Of a stretch of 40,625 bases of DNA, positions 16,914-24,700 are shown in pieces. The notes beneath the pieces were generated by a model that was not told the origin of the DNA, did no database searches, and was given only the letters and a program-made list of their open reading frames with translations. The translations under genes were made by a program, and so were the position numbers. This stretch comes from CAVXAE01 sp044225565 (GTDB lineage Bacteria > Pseudomonadota > Gammaproteobacteria > Steroidobacterales > Steroidobacteraceae): assembly GCA_044225565.1 (NCBI GenBank), contig JBGAIL010000019.1, forward strand, positions 1 through 40,625. The letters are read 5' to 3'. Position 1 is the stretch's first letter, and each line of letters begins with the position of its first letter.

Positions 16914-16944
16914 GCTGAACGGCGGCCGAATGAGCCCGTTCAGC
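16914..16944. promoter_or_regulatory. Dyad in the divergent methyltransferase/RcnB-like promoter region
   Basis: GCTGAACGG (16914-16922) and CCGTTCAGC (16936-16944) form a perfect 9-bp inverted repeat with a 13-nt centre, in the 171-nt region between divergent start codons. A second short stem (ACGGGCG 16980-16986 with CGCCCGT 16995-17001) sits directly before the GAGGAG ribosome-binding site of the RcnB-like gene. The first could be an operator for a dimeric regulator and the second could affect translation; both are inferences. Confidence 0.4.
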
Positions 16945-17014
16945 TTCTCCTCAGCCACTTTATCCCAGGCTCTGCTCCCACGGGCGACACTCGCCGCCCG
17001 TTGAGGAGACCGCC

Positions 17015-17608
17015 ATGAAACGCGCTGTGACTGTTGCCACCCTCGTGATCTCGGTGCTCGCCGGCTCCGTGGCCCTGGCCGATCCCTGGCACGGGCCGAT
17101 CCACTCCCAGCACTCCTCGCGCGACCGCGACCGGGACGACCGTCGCCAGGATCGGCGTAGTGATCGGCGTGACGACCGACGCGATGAGCGGCGCGACTCG
17201 CGCCGGGACGATCGCCGCGACTGGCGCCAGGACTCGAGGCGCCAAGATCACCACGATCGCCACTATGGCTCGAGACACGATTACCGCCGGGACGGGCGCT
17301 ACGACCGCCGGTACGACTACGGCCGCGACTGGCGTCACGACGACCGCCGTTGGGACCGCCGCCCGGTGTATCGATATCGGATGGGGGAATATCGCCGTCC
17401 CTGGGGCTACTCCGAGCGCAGGTGGTACCGCGGTGATCGCCTGCCCGTGGCCTACTACGCGCGTCCCTACCGCATCTATGACTATCACCGCTGTGGCCTG
17501 CGTCCCCCACCGTACGGCTACTACTGGGTACGTGTGAACCATGACGCCGTGCTGACGGCCGTCGCCACCGGCATCGTGCTCGACGTCGTCTACGACTCTT
17601 TCTTCTGA
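17015..17608 (+). CDS. RcnB-family secreted protein with Arg/Asp-rich repeat region
   Basis: The ATG at 17015 has a GAGGAG site 7 nt upstream. The 197-aa product has a signal peptide (MKRAVTVATLVISVLAGSVALA), then about 80 residues of mixed-charge low-complexity sequence built on DRR/RRD units (residues about 36-117), then the RcnB domain: RGDRLPVAYYARPYRIYDYH, RPPPYGYYWVRVNHDAVLTA and TGIVLDVVYD. In E. coli, RcnB is a periplasmic protein needed for nickel/cobalt homeostasis; in other bacteria this family is widespread and mostly uncharacterised. No metal exporter (rcnA) is visible nearby, so a metal role here is not supported by context. Confidence 0.85.
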   Translation: MKRAVTVATLVISVLAGSVALADPWHGPIHSQHSSRDRDRDDRRQDRRSDRRDDRRDERRDSRRDDRRDWRQDSRRQDHHDRHYGSRHDYRRDGRYDRRYDYGRDWRHDDRRWDRRPVYRYRMGEYRRPWGYSERRWYRGDRLPVAYYARPYRIYDYHRCGLRPPPYGYYWVRVNHDAVLTAVATGIVLDVVYDSFF

Positions 17609-17619
17609 CCCACCGCGTT

Positions 17620-17690
17620 CGCACCGGCGTGGAACGGGCTCCCTCGGCATTTGAACGTCCGCAGGATTCGAGCTCCGCCACGCCGGTGCG
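17620..17690. repeat. 13-bp inverted repeat downstream of the RcnB-like gene
   Basis: CGCACCGGCGTGG (17620-17632) and CCACGCCGGTGCG (17678-17690) are perfect inverted copies separated by 45 nt, starting 12 nt after the stop codon. The stem would be very stable in RNA, but the long loop and lack of a T-run make it unlike an intrinsic terminator. It may protect the 3' end of the message or be a protein-binding dyad. Confidence 0.5.
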
Positions 17691-17747
17691 GCGCGTGCCG
17701 GCCCAGCCGTAAGCTATCTGTCAGCTCCTCGTCCTAAAGTGCGGGGC

Positions 17748-17954
17748 ATGCGCCCCATCCAGCGACTCGCTGCCCACCTCTGGCCCACGTTCCGGCGCCA
17801 TCAGCTGAACATGGCCCGCCGCATCAAGAACGGCGAAGCGTGCTGGAGCGAGCCGGGCCAGCGCGGCGCGCAGGTGCGCTTTCACGTGCGCGCCGCACGC
17901 TACTGGCATCTCCTCATCCTGCGCGAACGGGTCAATTCCACGCCCAACGGCTGA
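17748..17954 (+). CDS. Small basic hypothetical protein (68 aa)
   Basis: Unrecognised. Starting at ATG 17748 (an in-frame GTG lies at 17739), it reads MRPIQRLAAHLWPTFRRHQL and continues with ARRIKNGEACWSEPGQRG, VRFHVRAARYWHLLILRERV, ending NSTPNG. Third codon positions are mostly G or C, consistent with coding in this genome, but no strong ribosome-binding site is present and the opposite strand also has an open frame. It lies upstream of another small ORF and the DUF2937 gene on the same strand. I list it as a possible gene only. Confidence 0.35.
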   Translation: MRPIQRLAAHLWPTFRRHQLNMARRIKNGEACWSEPGQRGAQVRFHVRAARYWHLLILRERVNSTPNG

Positions 17955-18072
17955 AGCCGCGGGCATCCCGGGCTGGACGCGCGCTCCGGAATGTGAGTCA
18001 CTTCGTAGCGCGGATCGCGCGCGGCAGCTCATTTTCACCGACCGGAGATACACCCAGGTACGGGAGACGGAA

Positions 18073-18225
18073 ATGACCACCACCTTTCTGCTCTACTGGC
18101 GCTCGCAGATGCGGCAGGCCGGGAACCATCGCATCCGCTGGAGCCCGGCGATGAAGCCGCCCTCGATGGTTCGCCGCTGGTCGCACATCGCGCGGCAGCA
18201 GCTCGGAAGACGCGCGCCGTCTTGA
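18073..18225 (+). CDS. Small hypothetical protein (50 aa) coupled to DUF2937 gene
   Basis: Unrecognised. ATG 18073 is preceded by GGGAGACGGAA (a good ribosome-binding site), and the product reads MTTTFLLYWRSQMRQAGNHR then IRWSPAMKPPSMVRRWSHIA, ending RRAPS. It is basic and tryptophan-rich with no clear membrane helix. Its TGA overlaps the TTG start of the DUF2937 gene (TTGA at 18222-18225), which supports real translation and coupling. It may be a genuine small protein or a leader ORF that controls translation of the next gene. Confidence 0.5.
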   Translation: MTTTFLLYWRSQMRQAGNHRIRWSPAMKPPSMVRRWSHIARQQLGRRAPS

Positions 18226-18767
18226 GGTTCCTGCGCGGGCTGCTCGACCGGATCGTGCTCGTGGCCGCGGTGATCGCCGGAGGCCTGGTCCCGGGGTTCA
18301 TCGCGCAGTACCGGCAGCGGCTCGGCGGCAGGCTCGATCAGGCGGAGCTCGATCTCGAGCCGTGGCAGCGCATCGCGGACCAGTTCCATCAGGGAGATCT
18401 CGGCAGGCTCGTGCAGTATCACTTGAGCAGCAGCGACCCCACCTTCCACTCGGAAGGCGAGGTCATCCGCTCGCTCATCGTCACGGTGCGGCAACTGCAG
18501 TCGGCGGTGGAAGCCATGCAGGGCTCGCTCGCGCAGCAGGTGAGATACCTCGCGTTCCATCTCGATGCCGGGCTGGCTCGCGCCACGTGGCAGGACTGGA
18601 TTCCCACCTTCGCCCTTTCCGTCGAAGGCATCGCCTTCGCTCTCGTATGCTCGATTGCGGTATGGCTGGCATTCCATGCCGTGTGGTGGGTGTTCGTCTT
18701 CGCAGCCCGCTCGCTGCGCCGGCGCCCACGAACCGGGGCCGGGACGGAACTCAGAGCGGCAAGGTAA
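18222..18767 (+). CDS. DUF2937 family membrane protein
   Basis: This 181-residue protein starts at a TTG that overlaps the upstream stop. It has an N-terminal membrane helix (LLDRIVLVAAVIAGGLVPGF), the pattern VPGFIAQYRQRL...EPWQRIADQFHQGDLGRLVQYHLSSSDPTFHSEG that characterises DUF2937, a coiled stretch (VIRSLIVTVRQLQSAVEAMQ), and C-terminal hydrophobic helices (FALSVEGIAFALVCSIAVWL, FHAVWWVFVFAA). The family function is unknown. Its last 17 nt overlap the 3' end of the convergent histidine kinase gene. Confidence 0.8.
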   Translation: MRFLRGLLDRIVLVAAVIAGGLVPGFIAQYRQRLGGRLDQAELDLEPWQRIADQFHQGDLGRLVQYHLSSSDPTFHSEGEVIRSLIVTVRQLQSAVEAMQGSLAQQVRYLAFHLDAGLARATWQDWIPTFALSVEGIAFALVCSIAVWLAFHAVWWVFVFAARSLRRRPRTGAGTELRAAR

Positions 18768-19881
18768 CGTCGACCCGCAGGCCGCCCTCTTTCCGGTTGC
18801 GCAACGAGATGCTGCCGCCGTGGTCGAGCACGATGGCACGCACCGACGCCAGTCCCAGGCCGATGCCACCAGTATCCCGGTTCCGCGAGGTCTCGGCTCT
18901 GAAGAATGGATCGAACACGCGCTCCTGCAGCGCCTCGGGAATGCCCGGACCGTCATCGTCGATCTCGAGCACGCAGTGGTCTTCGGCTTCACGCACCTTC
19001 AACCGAGCGCGGTCGCCGTATTTCAGCGCATTGTCGACCAGGTTCGAGACCATGCGGCGCAGAGCGACAGGGTCGCCTTCGAGCAGGATGGATCCGCCGG
19101 GCTCGAGCCTCACGTCGTGTCCGACATCGCCCTGGTCGTCGACCACGCTCTCCACCAGCAGCCGGAAATCGAGGCGCTCGCGCTGCGCGCCGAGCGCGCG
19201 ATCGCGGAGGAAATCCAGTGCGGCCGAAATCATGAGCTTCATCTCGGTGATATCCGCTTCGACTTTCTCCTTCAGCGGCGATTGCAGGTCGTCCAGGCGG
19301 AACGCGAGGCGGGTGAGCGGCGTGCGCAGATCGTGAGCGATGGCGCCGATCATGTGCGCGCGCTCCTGCATCAGGCGGTTGAGACGTGCCTGCATGGCAT
19401 TGAACGAATCAATCGCCGCGAGCATCTCGGCGGGCCCATCGCGCTGCAGCGGCGGCGCGCCGGCATCCATGCCGAGCTTGCGCGATGCTTCGGCAAAGCG
19501 GCGGATGGGAGAGGACAGCGCTCGGGCGAACAGCCCAGCGAGCGGCAGCAGGACCACGAGACCGACGCCGAAGAAACCGATCGCCTTCCAGCCGAATGCG
19601 CGGGACTCGGTCATGCCGCCGCCAGGCGGACGGCCCGGAGGGCCAGCCTCGTCGAACGAAGCGGGCCCGCGCCGTGGGGAACCTTCGAGGCGTGAAGGTG
19701 GCGGCATCCGGCGCTCCCCGTGAGGAGGGCCGCCGAACGGCTCCATGCGGCCCGCCGGCATCGGGGGCCGCAGGAAGAAGATCGCCAGGCCGATGCCCTC
19801 CGCCACCACCAGCGCAGCCACCATCAGCAGGAATGTGCGCGCGAAGATCGAAAGCCGCGCACCGCGCCTCATCCATCTCAT
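18751..19881 (-). CDS. Sensor histidine kinase with proline-rich periplasmic loop
   Basis: The 376-residue EnvZ-like kinase has two membrane helices (about residues 16-38 and 98-120) around a loop of about 59 residues, a HAMP region, a dimerisation/phosphoacceptor domain with AIAHDLRTPLTRL (His183), and an HATPase domain with N box NLVDNALKYG, G1 DDDGPGIPE, F box VFDPFFRAE and G2 GIGLGLASVRAI. The loop is unusual: rich in Pro, Gly, Met and Arg (RPPMPAGRMEPFGGPPHGER, MPPPSRLEGSPRRGP) with no recognisable PAS or Cache fold. It is translationally coupled to the response regulator through an ATGA overlap. Stimulus unknown; methionines in the loop could suggest metal or redox sensing, but that is speculative. 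Confidence 0.93.
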   Translation of the reverse strand: MRWMRRGARLSIFARTFLLMVAALVVAEGIGLAIFFLRPPMPAGRMEPFGGPPHGERRMPPPSRLEGSPRRGPASFDEAGPPGRPPGGGMTESRAFGWKAIGFFGVGLVVLLPLAGLFARALSSPIRRFAEASRKLGMDAGAPPLQRDGPAEMLAAIDSFNAMQARLNRLMQERAHMIGAIAHDLRTPLTRLAFRLDDLQSPLKEKVEADITEMKLMISAALDFLRDRALGAQRERLDFRLLVESVVDDQGDVGHDVRLEPGGSILLEGDPVALRRMVSNLVDNALKYGDRARLKVREAEDHCVLEIDDDGPGIPEALQERVFDPFFRAETSRNRDTGGIGLGLASVRAIVLDHGGSISLRNRKEGGLRVDVTLPL

Positions 19882-20618
19882 CGCCGCACCACCTTCGCCT
19901 GCAGCAGGTATCCCTCGTTGCGCACGGTGCGTATCAATTCCGAGCCGGTTCGCTCGTTGAGCTTGCGGCGCAGCCGGCTGATCTGGCTGTCGATGGCGCG
20001 GTCGAACACTTCCACGTTGCGCCCGCGCGTGATGTCCAGGAGCTGATCGCGGCTCAGCACCCGCTGCGGGTGCTCGACGAACGTGCGAAGCAGCGCGAAC
20101 TCGCCGTCGGAGAGACTGATGTACGTGCCGCCGGGATCGCGCAGGTCCCGCCGCACGAGATTCATCCGCCAGCCGGCGAACTCGTACCAGGCGGTTTCAT
20201 CCCCGGCATCCCCCTGCCCGGGCGGCTGTTGCCTGCGCCTGAGCACCGCCCGCACGCGTGCCATCAGCTCGCGAGGATTGCAGGGCTTGGGCAGATAGTC
20301 GTCCGCCCCGATCTCGAGGCCGATGATGCGATCCGTATCGCTGCCGAGTGCGCTCAGCATGATCACCGCAGGACCGCCCTGTGATGCCAGCTTTCGCGCC
20401 GCGCTCAGGCCATCCTCACCCGGCATCATCACGTCCAGGATCACGAGATCCGGCCGGTCCTGCTCGATCGCCTGCCACATCTCCGTGGCACTGCCCACCG
20501 AGCCCACGCGATAGCCGTGCCCGGCGAGGAAGCCCGTGATGAGCTTTCGCAAGTCTGGATCGTCGTCGACGACCAGGATCAGGGTCTTCAGGTCCATTGC
20601 GGGGCCGGCTGCGCTCAT
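19878..20618 (-). CDS. OmpR-family response regulator
   Basis: The receiver domain has the acidic pair VVDDDPDL, phosphoacceptor Asp62 in VILDVMMPGEDG, switch Ser88 in IMLSALG and Lys110 in DDYLPKPCNP. The C-terminal winged-helix DNA-binding domain reads ISLSDGEFALLRTFVEHPQR, VLSRDQLLDITRGRNVEVFD, SQISRLRRKL and IRTVRNEGYLLQ. ATG 20618 is used; an internal ATG at 20597 (MDLKTLILVV) is equally possible. It is divergent from the intradiol dioxygenase gene across 155 nt and is co-transcribed with its kinase. By position, the dioxygenase is a candidate target. Confidence 0.94.
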   Translation of the reverse strand: MSAAGPAMDLKTLILVVDDDPDLRKLITGFLAGHGYRVGSVGSATEMWQAIEQDRPDLVILDVMMPGEDGLSAARKLASQGGPAVIMLSALGSDTDRIIGLEIGADDYLPKPCNPRELMARVRAVLRRRQQPPGQGDAGDETAWYEFAGWRMNLVRRDLRDPGGTYISLSDGEFALLRTFVEHPQRVLSRDQLLDITRGRNVEVFDRAIDSQISRLRRKLNERTGSELIRTVRNEGYLLQAKVVRR

Positions 20619-20773
20619 GCCGCCATGACAGCAAACGAGTGTAAGCCGTGTTTGTCAGCAACGCGCGATTTGTGTCAACGCCCGACACACGAGGGCAAAG
20701 CGTCCGCAAACCGCTCGCTTAGATTCTTTCCTCGCCGCGGCCCGCCACGGGCCCGCCTCACAGGAGAGCCGAC

Positions 20774-21670
20774 ATGAGCAAGCATCTTCACGACGAACAC
20801 GACCTCGGTCTGGCCCACGACCTGGCGGCCATGGCCCGCCGCGCGCAGGAACGGCGCCACGTGATGCGATGGCTGCTGTCCGGAAGTGCCGCGGCCCTGC
20901 TCGCCTCGTGCGGCGGAAGCGGAGATTCGGACACCACTTCCAGCGACAGCGGATCCGGCTCAGGAAGCGGGACAGGAAGCGGCAGCGGAGACGATAGTGG
21001 AGACGGCACATGCGTCGCCAACGCCGAGGAGACAGCCGGACCCTACCCGGCCGATGGCTCGAACACCGTGAATGGCATGGTCTCCAACGTGCTCACGGAG
21101 AGCGGCGTGGTCCGCAGCGACATCCGCAGCAGCTTCGGCAGCTCCACGAATACAGCGCCAGGCGTGCCGGTCACGCTCACTCTGAGCCTGGTGAACTCCA
21201 ACGACTCCTGCTCGCCGCTGGTCGGCTACGCCGTCTATCTGTGGCACTGCACGCGGGACGGCCAGTACTCGCTCTATTCGAGCGCGATCCAGGACGAGAA
21301 CTACCTGCGCGGCGTGCAGGTGAGCGACGACAACGGGCAGGTCACCTTTCAAACCATCTTCCCGGGCTGCTACTCGGGACGCTACCCGCACATCCATTTC
21401 GAGATCTATCCGGGGCTCGACTGGGCGACGCTCTACACGAACAAGGTGCTCACCTCGCAGATCGCGCTGCCGAGGGACATCTGCAGCACCGTGTATGGGA
21501 GCGCCGAGGGTTACGACGCCAGCGTCAGCAACCTCGCGGGTGTCACCATCGACAGCGACAACGTGTTCGGCGACAACACAGAAGCCCAGATCGAGGCGAT
21601 GACGGCAACGCTCGCCGGCAGCGTCTCCTCCGGGTACGAAGGCAGCCTGGTGATCGGCGTCGCCGCGTAG
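20774..21670 (+). CDS. Exported lipoprotein of the intradiol ring-cleavage dioxygenase family
   Basis: ATG 20774 follows an AGGAG site. The 298-aa protein has a long N-terminal segment with RRAQERRHVMRWLLSGSAAA leading to the lipobox LLASC (Cys46), so it looks exported and lipidated, possibly by the Tat route. A Gly/Ser/Asp linker (about residues 47-79) follows. The catalytic domain shows TAGPYPADGSN, YAVYLWHCTRDGQYSLYSS and FPGCYSGRYPHIHFEIY: the two Tyr and the HIH pair expected for the Fe(III) site of intradiol dioxygenases. Secreted members of this family are poorly characterised; substrates may be catecholic compounds or lignin-like aromatics outside the cell. The two-component system is divergent. 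Confidence 0.87.
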   Translation: MSKHLHDEHDLGLAHDLAAMARRAQERRHVMRWLLSGSAAALLASCGGSGDSDTTSSDSGSGSGSGTGSGSGDDSGDGTCVANAEETAGPYPADGSNTVNGMVSNVLTESGVVRSDIRSSFGSSTNTAPGVPVTLTLSLVNSNDSCSPLVGYAVYLWHCTRDGQYSLYSSAIQDENYLRGVQVSDDNGQVTFQTIFPGCYSGRYPHIHFEIYPGLDWATLYTNKVLTSQIALPRDICSTVYGSAEGYDASVSNLAGVTIDSDNVFGDNTEAQIEAMTATLAGSVSSGYEGSLVIGVAA

Positions 21671-21717
21671 CTGATGCCGGAGCATACGATGATTGCAAGA
21701 CCCCGGACCGCCCGGCA

Positions 21718-24700
21718 TCAGCCTACTCGAGCACCGACGTCCGCGGGAGGCTCAACGCCGAGCAGGTGGCGAACCATGTAGTCCCAGTTGCGCTGCAGGA
21801 CGTAGGGCTCGCGCAGGAAGTGATCGTGCCCGGGCACCACGAGCATGTCGAACGGCTTGCCGGCTTCGAGCAAGGCGCGGATGTAAGCTATCGTCTTCGG
21901 CAGCGCGGTCTTCGTCGAGCTCGCTCAACTCCAGCATCAGCTGGCCCCGCAGTCGTCGTCCTTGCCGCTGCATCGAGCCCCGGGCTCCTGGAATCGAGGC
22001 CACGTCCGGTTGCAGCGCAGTGCCGTCCGCGTAGCGCGGGCGACCCTGGAAGGCGCTCCAGTGGTAGTCCGCGAACATGCCGGGGATCACCGCGATGCCG
22101 GCCGTCGCGATACCGACCTTGAAGAAGTCCGGGAATCCCAGCATCGCGCGGATCGTCATGTAGCCGCCGTAGGAGACGCCGTACACACCGACCTTGTCGA
22201 GGTCCAGGTACGGACGCTTCGCGCCGAGCTCGCGCAACGCCGCCACGTGATCGTCCAGGCCGTTGACATCCAGATGGCCGTATTTGACCTGCGAGAACGC
22301 CTTGGAGCGACCCGTGGTGCCTCTCCCATCCACCGTCATGACGATGAAGCCAAGCTCGGCGTAGGTGGCCTGATCCAGCGCCGGATCCTGTGCGAGCGAC
22401 TGGTAGAAATTATGCGGTGTCACCGAGATGAGCGGGCTCGCATACTGCGCGTCGAGCACCGGGTATTTCCGGCCCGGGTCGAAATCACGCGGCTTGTAGA
22501 GCACGCCATGGAGCTTCGTCACGCCATCCGCCGCGGTGGCCGTGAACTCCTCGGGCGCGCGCCATCCTGCCGCGAACAACGCCGAGGCGTCTGCCTCCTC
22601 CAGCGGGGCGACCAGCCTGCCCTCCCGCGTCTCCCGGATCACCGATCTCGGCGGATCACTCACCGTCGAATAGGTGTAGACGACGTAGCGCCCGCTCGGT
22701 GAGATCGCCTGATGCAGCGGGATGCCGTCCGGAGCGTAGAACAGGCGCTCCGGCGGCATGATCATGTGATCCGCGGGCTCTGGCGTCAGCAGTTTGAGCT
22801 GCGAGCCGTCGAACCGCGCCCGGTACAGGTAGCGGTGATACGGATTGCCCGGCTCCCGACCCGTACCCGTGAAGTACACGACGCGTTCGACCGGGTCCAC
22901 CCTGATGATCTCGCGCACGAGCCAGGGCCCGCTCGTGATCCGGTTGCGGAGCCTGCCGCTCGCGATGTCGTAGAGATACAGATGGCCCCAGCCGTCGCGC
23001 TGCGAGAACCAGATGGCATCGCGACCGTCCGGCGACACCCACACGGTCGGAAGGTTGTACGAAGTCGTGTTCAGGTCGGTGCGCGGCAGCACGCGATCGT
23101 CGATGACCTTGCGCGCGCTGCCCGTGACCGCATCGATGTCGAAGAGAAAGGCCGATTCCATGTTGTCGCCATGCGCCACGGCGTAGAGCCGGCGGCCGTC
23201 CTCGCGCCACGAGACCGCGGTGATCGGCAGGATGTCCGCCTGCATGGCGAGCATCTCGTCGACCGGCAAGTCGACCTTGCGGCCACCAACGGCTGTGGAC
23301 TCCACATCAAACACATACCATTCCACTCGCGCCGGCTTCTCGCCCACCAGCGCGAGCCTGGGCTGATACAGCCGCGGCCGCAGGGATCCGTCGGGCGGAG
23401 CGGAATCGATCATCGGGTAAGGCATCACGTGCCGCTGATCGAAATGGGGCACGAAGAAACGCCGGCCGTCGGGCGACCAGCGAATGCCCGTCGGCGCGCC
23501 GGAGGCCCCGACGGGCTCGCCAGACATCGTCGCGGCTTTCGCGGCACGCGGGACGTAATACGAGGAGTAGCCATCCGGCCAGATGCCATACCCCGAATCC
23601 GGCTGGCCATCACGCGTCAGCGCCCGTTCCTCGCCACTCTCCATGTCCCGTAGCCAGAGGTTGCCGCCGCGGGTCGTTGCGCCCCAGCGGCCACCTGGCG
23701 AGAGCGAGAAGGCCGGATCAGGCTTCGCAGGCCGGAGCCTGCGTGCGCTGACGGAGCCTTCGTCCTCGCCAGCGACCGATCCGCTGCCCAGCGAGACGGC
23801 GTACTCCGCATCTCCGACGGCGAAGCGTATCTCGCCGCGATTCTCGCTGAAGCTGAAATCGGTGAATGGCAGATGCCGCGGCTCGTACGCCTGACCGGCG
23901 GCGATCGAAAGCGCGCTGGCCACGCGCTCGTGATCGAAAGCAGGGCGACGTGAGCCGCTCACGGCATCCACCAGCACGAACTCGTGGCCATCGGGCAGCT
24001 CGCGGTCGTACCAGAATTCGTCGCTGCGGCCGACCCAGTGCGGCACGACGGCGGCGTTCAGCACCAGCGACGTGACACGCCCGGCCATCATGCTCTGCGC
24101 GCGCAGGTAACGCTCCGTCGGCAAGCGCTGCACGGGCTCGATGGCGGCTTTCCGCGACGCTTCGATCAGCGCATCGATCTGCGGCACGCCTTTGCTGCGC
24201 AGCTGCGAATTCACCGCGATATCCGACAACGCGCGCCGCACCATCACTTCCGCGCCATTGAGCCCGCTCACCCGCATGAATGCGCGCAGGCGATCCGCCA
24301 TGACCGGATCCGCACTCTGTCCTGCAACGAAGGGGACGATGCTCAGCTGCTGATAGCCGCTCAACCGTGATTTGAGCTGCGCGTAGCGCGATGTCGCGAA
24401 ATCGAAGGTGAGCTGGGGATGCCTCGTCGCCACTGCCTGGATCAGCGTCGAGAAGAGCTGCGGCGGCACTTCGGGCCGCAATGTCAGCTCGAGCGCCCGC
24501 GCCGCCACCGCCGGATCGCGCGCCTGGGCCGCTGCGATGAAATACGCGGCCTTGCGGGCGGAATCCCGCGAGCGCGTGGCCTTGTCGAAGAGCTCCTGGA
24601 GCGTCTCCGGGCTCGCGCCCGCGCCGGTCGCACTCATCACCACCTTGCGCAGATCGCCGGAGAGTGTCTCCGGATTCCGTTCGGCGAGCCGGAAACGTCG

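Noticed and set aside
17160..17537. A Thr/Ala/Gly-rich plus-strand frame inside the RcnB-like gene
   Set aside because: It is the frame-shifted reading of the Arg/Asp repeat and has no start signal.
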